In this document: one piece after another, positions 50,315-60,211 of the stretch | Layout: every line of letters begins with the position of its first letter | Numbering within the stretch: position 1 is the stretch's first letter | Notes under the pieces: generated by a model | Told to the model about the DNA's origin: nothing | The model's input: only the letters and a program-made list of their open reading frames with translations | Databases searched by the model: none | Position numbers and translations under genes: made by a program | Assembly: GCA_020740775.1 (NCBI GenBank) | Contig: JAHEWK010000001.1 | Span: 1,054,001 to 1,118,000, forward strand | Length of the DNA: 64,000 bases | Direction: 5' to 3' | Source: Ilyonectria destructans | Taxonomy: Eukaryota > Ascomycota > Sordariomycetes > Hypocreales > Nectriaceae

Positions 50315-51755
50315 ATGGGATCAATTGGCCAGGGCTCGTCACAGGAGCTTCCCCTCAGGGGAAAGCCGGAGGGTGCTGTCTTTGGGAGTGCTATGAAGAA
50401 GGACTTCCTGTTTGATCCGGAATGGAGGAATCTCAACCATGGTGAGTGAGCCTCGATACATATCTCCTCATCTACACTGTTCAATTGCCCTGGCTCACAC
50501 CTCAATCTCAGGCTCATTTGGTACCTATCCCGCCGCCATCCAGACCAAGTTCCGGGAGTATCAGGATGCGAGCGAGGCCCGGCCTGACCTCTTCATCCGC
50601 TACGACTACCCCAAGCTATTGGACGAGTCGCGAGACGCCGTTGCCGAGATTGTCAATGCGCCTGAGAACACTCTCGTGTTCGTCCCCAACGCCACTGTCG
50701 GCGTCAACACCGTCTTTCGCAACCTGGTGTGGAACCCAGACGGCAAGGACGTCATCGTCTGGTTCTCGACCATCTACGAGGCTTGCGCCAAGATTGCCGA
50801 CTATCTTGTCGACTACTACGAGGGCAACGTCACTACGAGAGAGATCGAGCTGTCTTATCCCCTTGATGATTCGGAGATTCTGCAGAAATTCCGTGACACT
50901 GTCAAGCAGATTGAGGCCGAGGGCAAGCGAGCGCGGGTGTGCACCTTCGACGTCGTCTCTTCCCGGCCCGGCGTCGTCTTCCCCTGGGAGGCCATGATCA
51001 AGACCTGCAAGGAGCTCGGTGTCCTCAGCATGGTCGACGGCGCGCAGGGCGTCGGCATGGTGAAGCTGGACCTCGAGGGCGCCGACCCAGACTTCTTCAC
51101 GTCCAACTGCCACAAGTGGCTCTTCGCGCCGCGAGGCTGCGCGCTCTTCTACGTGCCGAAGCGGAACCAGCACCTGATTACCACGACGCTGGCGACCAGC
51201 CACGGCTACATGCCCAAGACGGTTACTCGCAACGTGCCGCTGCCGCCCAGCTCCAAGACGCCGTACATTACCAACTTCAACTTTGTCGGCACGCTGGACA
51301 ACTCGCCGTACCTATGCGTCAAGGACGCCATCAAGTGGCGCAAGGAGGTGCTCGGCGGCGAGGACAAGGTGCGGGAGTACCTCTGGGACCTGAACAAGAA
51401 GGGCATCGAGATTGTGGCCGACAAGCTGCAGACTGAGTACATGGAGAACAGCACGGGCACGATGCGCAACTGCGCCATGGCCAACGTCGCACTGCCCATC
51501 TGGACGGGCGAGAAGGGACCCGCGGGCAAGGAGGGAGACACGGTCGTGGCGAAGGAGGATACGGACAAGGTGTTCCACTGGATGCTGAACACCATGATCA
51601 GCGACTACAAGACGTTCCTGTCGCTGTTTTTGCACGGCAATCGATACTGGGCCCGCATCAGCGCGCAGGTTTACTTGGAATTGGCCGACTACGAGTGGGC
51701 GGGCACGATGCTGCAAGAGATTGTCACGAGGGTTGCGAAGAAGGAGTATCAGTAG
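50315..51755 (+). CDS. egt2: Egt2-like PLP-dependent C-S lyase (hercynylcysteine sulfoxide lyase; aminotransferase class V)
   Basis: CDS join(50315..50441,50512..51755), 456 aa. The intron splits the conserved Gly of NLNHGSFGTYP. Class V marks include FVPNATVGVNTVFRNLVW, VVSSRPGVVFPW, VDGAQGVGMVKLDL and the PLP lysine in SNCHKWLFAPRGCALFYVP (K about 244). The overall line, including RNLNHGSFGT, LLDESRDAVAEI, LATSHGYMP, NFNFVGTLDNSP and WARISAQVYLEL, closely follows what I recall of fungal Egt2, which cleaves hercynylcysteine sulfoxide to ergothioneine; older databases call the family isopenicillin N epimerase-like. Length is near that of Neurospora Egt2. Egt1 is not in the window. An alternative is another C-S lyase of this family. 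Confidence 0.8.
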
Positions 51756-52906
51756 ACATGTAGAAGCGCAGAAGCGTGGTTTGGGACGAGCTCGAAGTAG
51801 AGATATTACGCTGACCCGATGGGGAAACGATACGTCATTTCATGTAGCGATTTTTAACAAGCCCCAGCATTGAATAAACAATATTGCTATTCGCATACGA
51901 GAACATTGCTCTTCGCACACATGAACAAGCCCGTTTAGCTAACCCTCAGGGCAAACTGATATACTTAGTATGTACATTAGACCTTAGACTTCTTATGTGT
52001 ATTACTAAAATTGACTTAATAAAAAAAAAAGAAAAAAAAAATTAACAAGCCATTAGGAGATAAATACCAAGAGTTAGTCTTCTAAAAGATTTACATGATT
52101 TCACCGGGCCTGCTTTGCGAAAAGCCGCCCGCAGTGCTCACTCCGATAGACCGCCCGCTTCATTGGAGTCTCGACCTCGTTCGTGATGACTATCGATGCT
52201 ACCCTCAACGTCGCCGGAATTACCGCGAAAATGGCCTCGGTGGCGGCCTGCTATTGATCGATGAATGAGGCTTATCACCACCCTTTGCTCTCCAAGGCCA
52301 TCAGCAATTCGAGACGTGTTCCTCATTATTGGACTATGTGGCTGGGCTGCTCAGCCGCAGTCTCTAGCGGCCGAGGTTGGTCCGCATTGGAACTTCACAA
52401 TGATGGCTGCATCTGGCAACTGAGTGGAAAGGCACCAAACTGGGGTGTTGGCCGACTCTGTAAGTTAGTCGGGCGACGTCCCTCGCTATTAGTTGACATG
52501 TTTTCATCATCGGACATCTCTCAATAAGGGCCATGTCAGGCAACGGACGATGAAGACAGGGCGCAGGCGCAGCGGAGAATATACGAAAATCATGCCCTTG
52601 TTGGTGTAGCTATAGCACTGCCCCTCCAAGTCGCGGGGTAGCTCACAAGATCACCAAGATCACCGAGTTGGTGGGTGCCGTGTGGCGCCATACAGGGTCA
52701 GCTGAACCAGCGGCCGAAAGCCTGGCTGTCAGACAGGATTTAAGACGTGTTCTGGAATAGAATAATTTATAACTTAGGCCCAGTTCATCCTGCCAAATTT
52801 TAACGTGCTAGGAGCATATATCCTGTCCGAGGCCCAAATCCGACTGACTACCTTGCAAACACCATCTACCAATACATCGCCACCATCTCCCATCGTCTCC
52901 CAAGCC
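51756..52906. other. Intergenic with a degenerate miniature element
   Basis: AT-rich gap between the Egt2-like gene and a small gene. It holds a worn copy of the miniature element described at 56046 (see 51874-52097) and, beyond it, no supportable coding sequence. Confidence 0.5.
51874..52097. mobile_element. Degenerate miniature element, related to the 56046 copy
   Basis: It starts CAATATTGCTATTCGC and shares with the 56046 copy the blocks TTTAGCTAA-C-CTCAGGGCAAACT, a CATTAGACCTTAGA-like segment, and GAGATAAATACCAAGAG near the far end. The right terminal repeat is not recognisable. Left end and internal similarity are clear; the right boundary is approximate. Confidence 0.6.
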
Positions 52907-53170
52907 ATGGGAAACGGACAATCCGGTCCTGCCTCAGGCGATGCCGCTGCCGAGGGTGACAAAAAGAAGTCGTTTTTCCAGCGCATGCAGGACCAGAAAA
53001 AGAGCAAGCCCCTGAGCGACGAGGACATTCTCAAGTACACGGGCAAAACACGCGACGAGCTCAAGGCCTGGTCAGACACACAGCCAGGCGTCGGCAAGAA
53101 CCAGCCCTCCGGCAAGATGGCAATGGGCGGGGCGTCTGGGCTGGGTAGCCTGACGGCCGCTGATGGCTAA
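52907..53170 (+). CDS. Small N-myristoylation-type protein, unknown function
   Basis: 87 aa, single exon. The frame is open upstream (from 52805) but the first ATG is at 52907 in GCCATGGGAA, an excellent context. It starts MGNGQSGPAS; Gly2 plus Ser6 fits an N-myristoylation signal. A basic cluster (GDKKKSFFQRMQDQKKSK) follows, then SDEDILKYTGKTRDELKAW, probably helical, and a Gly-rich tail. Small fungal proteins of this type are conserved, but I cannot assign a function. Membrane association by myristate plus basic patch is inference. Confidence 0.65.
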   Translation: MGNGQSGPASGDAAAEGDKKKSFFQRMQDQKKSKPLSDEDILKYTGKTRDELKAWSDTQPGVGKNQPSGKMAMGGASGLGSLTAADG

Positions 53171-53662
53171 GGAGGTTGGGGATCCAGTGCCGAGTCGAAT
53201 GACGGGAAGAGAAGGATGAAGTTCCCACCGGCAGCAGAGTGGGAGAAGCTGTGAGATGCTGGGACTGAAATGGGTTATGAGTGTCTTTTATTTGTTAGTG
53301 ATCGTTTTCACAAGGACAGCTCTATTGGAGAGAAATTGAACCACATTATTAATACATGACTGCGCCTGCAAAACCCAAGGTTTCTCCCACCTCCAGCTTT
53401 CTTGGGACCAGAAGGAACGTGGCTCCGTTAGATACGTCGTGAATGAGCAGCATCTTACAGGTAACAAGACAGGGGCTGTGATCCTGCGACAAATACAAGG
53501 CGGCCACTAAAATAAGCATCAGCGCAAGTAAATCACGCATCTCAACTTTCGTTTCCAAGGTTCACGCAACATCTGGGGATGCTAGCGCCTGTATAATCTG
53601 AGAGCAAGTAAGTATTTTATCCCGACTTCCCATAACCAGCATAAATTCGTGTGATATTCGAG
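53171..53662. other. Intergenic
   Basis: Short AT-richer stretch with the small gene's 3' UTR and the HET-gene promoter. No feature recognised. Confidence 0.4.
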
Positions 53663-56014
53663 ATGGCACCGAAGAAAGACAGCACCCATAAAGACAAGTC
53701 GGCAGACCCCCGCCCGGCGCCAAAACCCCACGCGCCTACCGTCAAGCCCGCCATGGAGAAGACTCTCCCGATCATTAAGAAGACAGAGGCTAGCTCTTCA
53801 AAAAGCCAGGCCAGTGCGAAGAAGACTCAGCCAAGTATTCTAAAAACTCAGCCTACCCCGTCAAAGAGCCAGCCCGCGACACCAAAGGTTCACTCAAACG
53901 CATTGAAACCCCAACCCACTCCACAAAAGAATCACGCCACGACAGAGGCGAAAAGCAAACCCGGCGCAAAGTCAATTACAATAACACCGTGCAACATTTG
54001 CCTTGACCTTGACTATGCTCATATCAAGAAAGAATCTGCTACTATTAGTGGCTATGCCCCGTGCCTGCAGGAAATCTCTCGGTCTGCACGGTCGTGCACC
54101 ACATGCAACATCATGTACCAAGCTGCGCAACACTGCTATCCGGAGGTCTTTGTAGCCACGTCATACTATCGCGTTTTTATATCCTTTTTCGGAGGAGATG
54201 AGAATCAATTTTCCAACGAGATTTTGGGCTTATCGGTGTCCCCAAAGGAATTCCCGGAAACACAAGAGGATCCGCTTCGAAAGGTCAAGGACGGCTGGAA
54301 GAGCAGAGTACTTCACATCTATTCAGTGCCAGGTATGGACCTCAGATCCCATCTACCTCTCTTTACCAACTTTGACATAGGAAAGCCATGTCCATGGCCG
54401 ATCTTTCTACCTGGAACTATTCCTTCTTCAAATTTGACTGCCCTCGCCGAACAGGTCAAATCATGGATGAGCAAATGCGAAAAAGGCCACAAAGATTGCA
54501 AAACGTCGACACACGGTATTCTACCTCGGCGAGTCGTTCAAATTATACCAGGTTCAAAACCAGGAAGTTGCAGAGTGCGACTGTGTGAGCCCGCACCATC
54601 ACGACAGGCTCCCTACATCTGCCTCAGCCATTGCTGGGGAAAACAGCAGATCATCGTCACAAAGAAGGGAAACGTCGCCAAGCACATGGATGAGATTCCC
54701 TGGGGACAGCTTTCGGCTACTTTTCAGGACGCCATTGACTTTTCTTGCCGTATTGGTGTTGAGTTTATCTGGATCGACTCGCTATGCATCATGCAGGATT
54801 CTACAGCTGACTGGGAGAAAGAGGCAGTAAAGATGGCTTCGTACTATTCCAACGCTGATCTCACAGTCGCTGCTTCGGCAGCAAAGGATGGCTCAATCGG
54901 ACTGTTTCCAAAGAGGTCCAAAACTGACGAAGCACTCGAACTGCGCGGGAAAGATGCACAGGGACGTCCATACCATCTTGTCGCCAGAACGGCAATCGAC
55001 CACCCTTTTGATGTTGAAGACGACGAATTTGACCATTTTCCTCTTACCAAAAGAGGATGGGTCTTCCAAGAGCATATACTTTCTCGCCGCTTCCTGCACT
55101 TTGGCGTGAGAGAGCTCGTGTGGGAATGCCACTCTAGCACGCATTGCCAATGCAGTATGATCCCAGCAGCGCCTCGCTCTGATCATTCTACAAACCAAGT
55201 TCTCAGCGCCGCAAAGTATGGCTTAGAGACGAAAGACGTGCGCAAACGGCGCCAGTTATGGTATGAGAACGTGGAAAGCATGATGAATCTGGACTTCACC
55301 TACGCCACGGACCGATTAGCAGCGACGGCTGGAGTGGCCACGCTTCTGGCAAAGGGTTACAAGGGCCGGTATCTCGCTGGCCTATGGGAAGATTCTCTAG
55401 TGGCAGATCTCTGTTGGGCCATCATGGAGAACGGGAAACGACCGGACGAACTAAAGAGGGTGCCTTCGTGGTCTTGGGGCTCTGTCTCGGGCGGTTTGGC
55501 CACTCTCTGGTGCCAAAGCGACATTTCTGATCCGAACGTCACCATGGCTGCTAATGTGGTCAAGATTGACTGTCAGCCAGATCCACCATCCTTCATCGGG
55601 GCTCTCACGCGAGGAATCTTAACGCTAGAGGGTAAAATGGTGACGGGCTTCATGAAGAGCGAGGAGACTAAAGGCGGTGTAAAGCAATCGCTGAGTATCG
55701 GGATCGGATCAAAACTGGAGACCTTCCGTGAGGGGTGGTTCTTCAATGCAGATTCTCAAGACTTTTGGAAGAATAGCGCAAAGGGCGCAAATGTCCACTT
55801 ACTCGAGATGACGCGGAAAGTGGCGCAAGGGCAGAAGCTACTAGCTATTTACCTTGTTTTGCAGCCTTACAAGGATAAAGGGGCGTCATTCCAAAGGATA
55901 GGGCTCTTGAGGGCTCAGGTTAGAAGACGACCCCCGCAGCAGGAAGCCGAAGGTGTCCCCTTTGTGCAAAGGTTTGATGGCATTGCGGGGGTGTCGAGAA
56001 TCCAGATTGAGTAG
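53663..56014 (+). CDS. HET-domain protein
   Basis: A single exon, 783 aa, starting at the first ATG (GAGATGGCACC). Residues 1-105 are a basic, repetitive Lys/Ser/Thr/Pro/Gln segment (KTQPTPSKSQ, KPQPTPQKN). A Cys-containing block (PCNICLDLDYAH and SCTTCNIMYQAA) follows at about 110-155. The HET domain spans about 316-485: YICLSHCWGKQ, IWIDSLCIMQDS.ADWEKEA, YYSNADLTVAAS and the KRGWVFQEHILSRRFLHFG segment. The C-terminal half is of the usual HET-protein type with SWSWGSVSGGL. HET domains occur in heterokaryon-incompatibility proteins and can trigger cell death when activated; whether this gene is polymorphic is unknown. It lies next to a decayed NLR and miniature elements. Confidence 0.92.
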   Translation: MAPKKDSTHKDKSADPRPAPKPHAPTVKPAMEKTLPIIKKTEASSSKSQASAKKTQPSILKTQPTPSKSQPATPKVHSNALKPQPTPQKNHATTEAKSKPGAKSITITPCNICLDLDYAHIKKESATISGYAPCLQEISRSARSCTTCNIMYQAAQHCYPEVFVATSYYRVFISFFGGDENQFSNEILGLSVSPKEFPETQEDPLRKVKDGWKSRVLHIYSVPGMDLRSHLPLFTNFDIGKPCPWPIFLPGTIPSSNLTALAEQVKSWMSKCEKGHKDCKTSTHGILPRRVVQIIPGSKPGSCRVRLCEPAPSRQAPYICLSHCWGKQQIIVTKKGNVAKHMDEIPWGQLSATFQDAIDFSCRIGVEFIWIDSLCIMQDSTADWEKEAVKMASYYSNADLTVAASAAKDGSIGLFPKRSKTDEALELRGKDAQGRPYHLVARTAIDHPFDVEDDEFDHFPLTKRGWVFQEHILSRRFLHFGVRELVWECHSSTHCQCSMIPAAPRSDHSTNQVLSAAKYGLETKDVRKRRQLWYENVESMMNLDFTYATDRLAATAGVATLLAKGYKGRYLAGLWEDSLVADLCWAIMENGKRPDELKRVPSWSWGSVSGGLATLWCQSDISDPNVTMAANVVKIDCQPDPPSFIGALTRGILTLEGKMVTGFMKSEETKGGVKQSLSIGIGSKLETFREGWFFNADSQDFWKNSAKGANVHLLEMTRKVAQGQKLLAIYLVLQPYKDKGASFQRIGLLRAQVRRRPPQQEAEGVPFVQRFDGIAGVSRIQIE

Positions 56015-56045
56015 GCAGGCGATCAAAGATTAATGGAGTAATTTA

Positions 56046-56370
56046 CAGTATTGCTATTCGCACACAGGTACAAGCCCCTTTAGCTAAACCTCAGGGCAAA
56101 CTAATGTACCTAATTTATGCATTGGAATTCTTAGATCTTAGGCTTATATTTATTGATACTGATATCGAGTAAGCTAAAAAGAAAAACCCCAAATATTTAT
56201 AAATATATTTCACTCAATAAAAGTAATAAAGTAAAATATCAAGTTATTCGAGAATAAATACTAAAAAGGAATTTGCTAAAAAGTTCATTCGGATAATAGA
56301 TAATTATTAGCAGGATTGAGGTATATCGTTAGGTGTGTAGTAATAGGTGTGTGTGCGAATAGAAATACTC
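56046..56370. mobile_element. Miniature inverted-repeat element, hAT-like
   Basis: The left end CAGTATTGCTATTCGCACAC matches the complement of the right end (GTGTGCGAATAGAAATACTC) with one internal mismatch and a difference at the outermost base. The 8-bp flanks GTAATTTA and ATAATTCA agree at 6 of 8 positions, the differences being transitions, as in an aged target duplication. About 325 bp, no coding capacity. Confidence 0.7.
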
Positions 56371-57586
56371 ATAATTCATCCATAGCCAAGTGTCCTAAAC
56401 TGATAGGGATCAAATGTTGTTGTGGTTTCTTGAGAAATAGTGAAAAATACTTAGCGAGGGGAATGCCTGTGTACTTATATAGGTCGTCTGTTTGGTCGCC
56501 TTATAGCCCCACCAATGTATAAGAGTTTTAACTGTTTAGCCTAGATTATTTATTTCTTATAGAGACTTCATGTAATATCATAAACCAGCAATCTGCTTTT
56601 CTGATCAATGGTCCATGGCAACTAAGATTTATCCGTTCCTACAGACAAGAGGTTATAAAATCCTCAACCCCCCCGACAAAAGGGCTGCTTCAGACAAATA
56701 TGTGTGCAAATATAACTCTTCCCAAGTCCTTTTTTTATTAGAATGCGGGTTAAACTCTCAGCCATAAGTATGGCGAAAGCCCAGAGAGGTCGGTTGCCCA
56801 ATCCTTCAAGTTCGATCGCACCAAGATGTTCAACTGCTATAAACTTTAAATAGGATCCACGTCTCATAGTAGTAGGTCAAAGGTTTCAGCATATATTCAG
56901 TATTTGCTATGAGCTGTTGAAACCCCTCGATTCATATTTACTTTGGATATAAGAATCATGTTGTTGGTGGATCTTTCTACTGGATACTATTCCTTAACAA
57001 TTTTTCAGGCATAGCCTCAGTTACGGTATTAACGTCACTGCCAATCTTTCCGTATTAATGTACTGATCAGATCGATTGTATCTACTCTAGGTATTCGGAG
57101 GAATTCGGAGGGGCGATATAAGACTACGTACAAGAAGGTCCTATCCTCAACATACATGCCCATTTCTTTATCTGATCGCGTTAACATATTGACAGGACAA
57201 AAAGACAGAGCTTGTTGAACAGTTTAACGAGCTTATATCAGAATCAATTCCAATTAAGGCTGAGAAATGTTGGGCCACGTGGGATAGAGTCTGGTCATGC
57301 CCAAGCCTTGCAGCTCTTCAAGCTTACCCTACAAAGACATTAACTAGGCCGGTACTCCCCAGTGCAGAATCAAATTAGTTCCCTGAGATCCTGGATTGCA
57401 ACTGATGTCAACGACCTGGTGGCGGAAGTACTAGTGGATTCTGAATAACCGCCGACTTCTCGATGTTTTTGCAAACCCTGTTGGGCGATTTCCATTACGT
57501 GGTTTAGTAAGCCCACAGCCTGTTTGCGTGCTCCTCGCTCTTGGAGATACCTGATGTGACATTAGCACTAATCTGACTTGTTTTTT

Positions 57587-59620
57587 TTATGGTCTTTCCA
57601 TCTTCCAAGATGCTCTTTCAAACAGTTCACCCAAGTTGACATAAGCTGGGATATCCTGTAGAAGAGTGCTAGAGAAAAGGTCAAGAAGTCGAAGCACATA
57701 AGGTAGAGTAAGTTTACATCCTGCCCAGGAGTTGATCAGGAGGTCACTATCGTTATAACTGGGGAAGAAGTTGTCAATAGTATCTAAGACTAACACGAAC
57801 AGATTGGCTCTCTGCGTTGGATCTATGCTTCGAAGAATTGTCGCCTAAATTAGGTTGTGCATAGAGAAATTCTTACCCTTGGATCCTCGTGAAATTAGAG
57901 ACTTATTAAGAAGCATCATTATATGCGTATTCATGCTAGTATTAAGCCAGTAAAAGATCCAAAATAGTTAAGAAATTAGGGATAAAGGATAAAGGTGAGT
58001 ATCGGTAGTAACTTACTCCCCTAAGCGATCTTGCATGGTCTTCTTTAATAAAGATTTCAATAATCCTCTGTGATACTATCTGGGTCGAGGTGAGATAGCA
58101 ATTGTACTATATTGGAACAGGCAGGGCTTAGAGACCTGAGGGTTCTATCCCAAATTACTGGTACACCCTTATTGTGATAGTAGTCTGGTTGATTAAACTA
58201 GTTACTTTGGACCTGATAACGACAAAAGCCTCCGTAGTAGGAAATCGCATGGCGGCATCGGAGAGAGGAATATTGAAAGAACGGATAAATCGAACAACTT
58301 GGGAAAGAGCCAAAGGCAGGCCTCCACAAGTCTTTGAGATCTGTAATGCATTTGCATTATCCGTTTCATCGACGGTCTTCGATTCATCCGGGATGTTTTC
58401 AAGTATAACTTCAGTGCTATCCTTTGAACTAAGAGACCTTAGAACTAGTGAGGATTAAATAGGAGGTTGAATAGGATTTTGGTTTCTTGTGGTTATAATA
58501 ATAGACCTGTGCGTTGCAGTTGGCCAGTAGTCGTCTTAAGAACTCAAGGACTCAATATTGTCAAGAATCAAAAGCCAGATATAAGCTAAAAGCTAGAAGT
58601 AGTAAGATATTAAGAAGCTATATATAGAAGAGAAAACAGAGGCAGACGGACACACTGTTGTTTCTTAGCCACCTCTTAATAGATTCTCGAACTATGCCGA
58701 GAGATTCTTATTGATTAGCATCTTAGACTAGGGGGACTTTAACGGCGATTTCCTCGAATCCTTGCGTAATCTTTAATTCGTTATCTGCTGACACCCAAAA
58801 TATGGTGTTGAATTCGCTGAAGTGACAGTACGGAAACTGGAGTGCCAGTTGGAACTTGCTAACACCACCCTCACTAATAATGCTGAATACATTCAGCCTG
58901 TGTTCCCTTTCTGGGACCAAAGTATCTTCTACAGTATTGCTATTCGTACAACCTTCTTTTGCTATTCGTACAATCTTTATTATATGACCCCACTTTTCCC
59001 CCTATAGTGACAGCAATACTATAGCACCTGTTACACTAAAACTACAGTACAGAATAGGTAGTATTATAAACTACAGGGCACAATCCACCTACAGCTAACT
59101 ATTTACCTAGCCTTCAGGCATCAGCATCTACTAAAGCCCACTAACACACACTACACCAGCTATTGCAGCTTTTAATACTATACTTCTATTATCTTTATAA
59201 TCCCTTTTCTTCTGCGATTGCTATAGCTAAGTATCTTAAGGGCGGAGATACTAGATACCAGTTGCTCTATTATTAGCATTCTATTATACTCTCTAACTTG
59301 CCTGTAATTTTAATACAATAGAGAGAAGACACTAAATACAGTACGAGAAAAATGGGGTTAGGTTGTACGAACAGTAAAAAAGGGTTGTACGAATAGCAAT
59401 ACTCATCTTCTATTTGCTTCAATTCTGCCTATCGGCCGAAGAAGGTTGGGTTCTCAATATGCAGAATAATTCGATAAGATGTTGTCGTTGGTGGTTCTAA
59501 ATGGATGGCTGGTGGTGACGACATGGTGGAGATTTTGGAGAGAATATCTTCGTGGCCTTGGCTGGTCAGTTGCTGGGCAACAAATGTGTAAGCCAACGTT
59601 TGATTCAACATCTACCCATT
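57587..59620 (-). pseudogene. Decayed NB-ARC (NLR/STAND) gene, split by a miniature element
   Basis: Reading the minus strand, NB-ARC motifs appear in correct order but with stops and damaged sites. PTFFGR lies at about 59432-59449, followed at once by a stop. A P-loop-like GGVSKFQLALQF (58826-58866) has lost the GxGKT glycines by G-to-A type changes, and FWVSADNEL follows. Kinase-2-like WLLILDNIES is at about 58549-58578 with a stop shortly after, then SIIITTRNQ (about 58482-58508) and GLPLALSQVVRFI (about 58294-58332). Further on, MHNLI-stop-ATILRSIDPTQRANL (about 57810-57873) has TAA where a CAA Gln is expected, and it runs into NSWAGCKLTLPYVLRLLDLF, which resembles the repeat region of fungal NLRs. 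A 473-bp miniature element sits between PTFFGR and the P-loop. NLRs in fungi act in non-self recognition; this copy cannot be functional. Confidence 0.75.
58924..59412. mobile_element. hAT-like miniature element with perfect 8-bp target duplication, inserted in the NLR remnant
   Basis: The element spans 58932-59404 (473 bp). Left end CAGTATTGCTATTCGTACAA, right end (complement) GAGTATTGCTATTCGTACAA; similarity of the inverted ends continues for about 60 bp, including a second TATTCGTACAA-like unit. The 8-bp direct flank ATCTTCTA occurs at 58924-58931 and 59405-59412. An 8-bp duplication is the mark of hAT transposons. No transposase is encoded, so it is nonautonomous. Confidence 0.85.
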
Positions 59621-60211
59621 GCGTGTGCGCCTTGATACTCTCGAGGGAGCGGTTGAATTGTTATCGGAACCTTTGGCGTTTTGCCCAAGGTAGATTGATT
59701 CCCAGGATATTAACTATTTATAATGTGAATAATCCCTCGATGAGGGAACCTAATGTTTGAATTTACTGCATTTTCGTTGTGCACGTCACAGTTGCCAAGG
59801 CCCATAAGGCAAAGACCAGTGTGCAACAACCTTATTGTTCAGCTACTGTATCTACTGGTGCTGGGTGTAGCACTTACTGTTTATCTCTACTGTTTGAGAA
59901 TACTGCATGGCTTTGATCTATCTGATGATATTGAGTAAAGCTAAAAAAAACCAAATAATGTGAATAATGCTAGCCGTTTGCAATATGCTGTAAATTTAGG
60001 TTGGTTCTGACCGATGGGATTTCTGCGGAGGAAAATAGTGGCCTGTGAGAAGAAGTGGATGAGATCTCGATTCAGTCCAATTTGGATAACATAATCCCAA
60101 CTTGGCGTCATTGCACACCATTCTCTACCCTTTCTTCCAAGAACTACCCCCCAAGTCAACAAGTCACCTGCCTCAGGCCTGCTGCCTTACCTTTGCCCAC
60201 TACACACACTC

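Larger units (their letters stand above)
56015..60211. other. AT-rich island with mobile-element and NLR remnants
   Basis: About 4.2 kb of low-GC sequence with no intact gene. It contains a miniature element (56046-56370), an NLR pseudogene on the minus strand (57587-59620) and a second element inside it (58932-59404). The part 56370-57580 shows no recognisable coding trace apart from generic AT-rich sequence; 59620-60211 is also without a clear gene and includes the promoter of the M1 aminopeptidase. Confidence 0.6.

Noticed and set aside
57587..58458. Short intact frames in the AT-rich island treated as separate small genes
   Set aside because: On the minus strand they fall in line as pieces of one decayed NB-ARC gene; the plus-strand frame at 58174 is its shadow.
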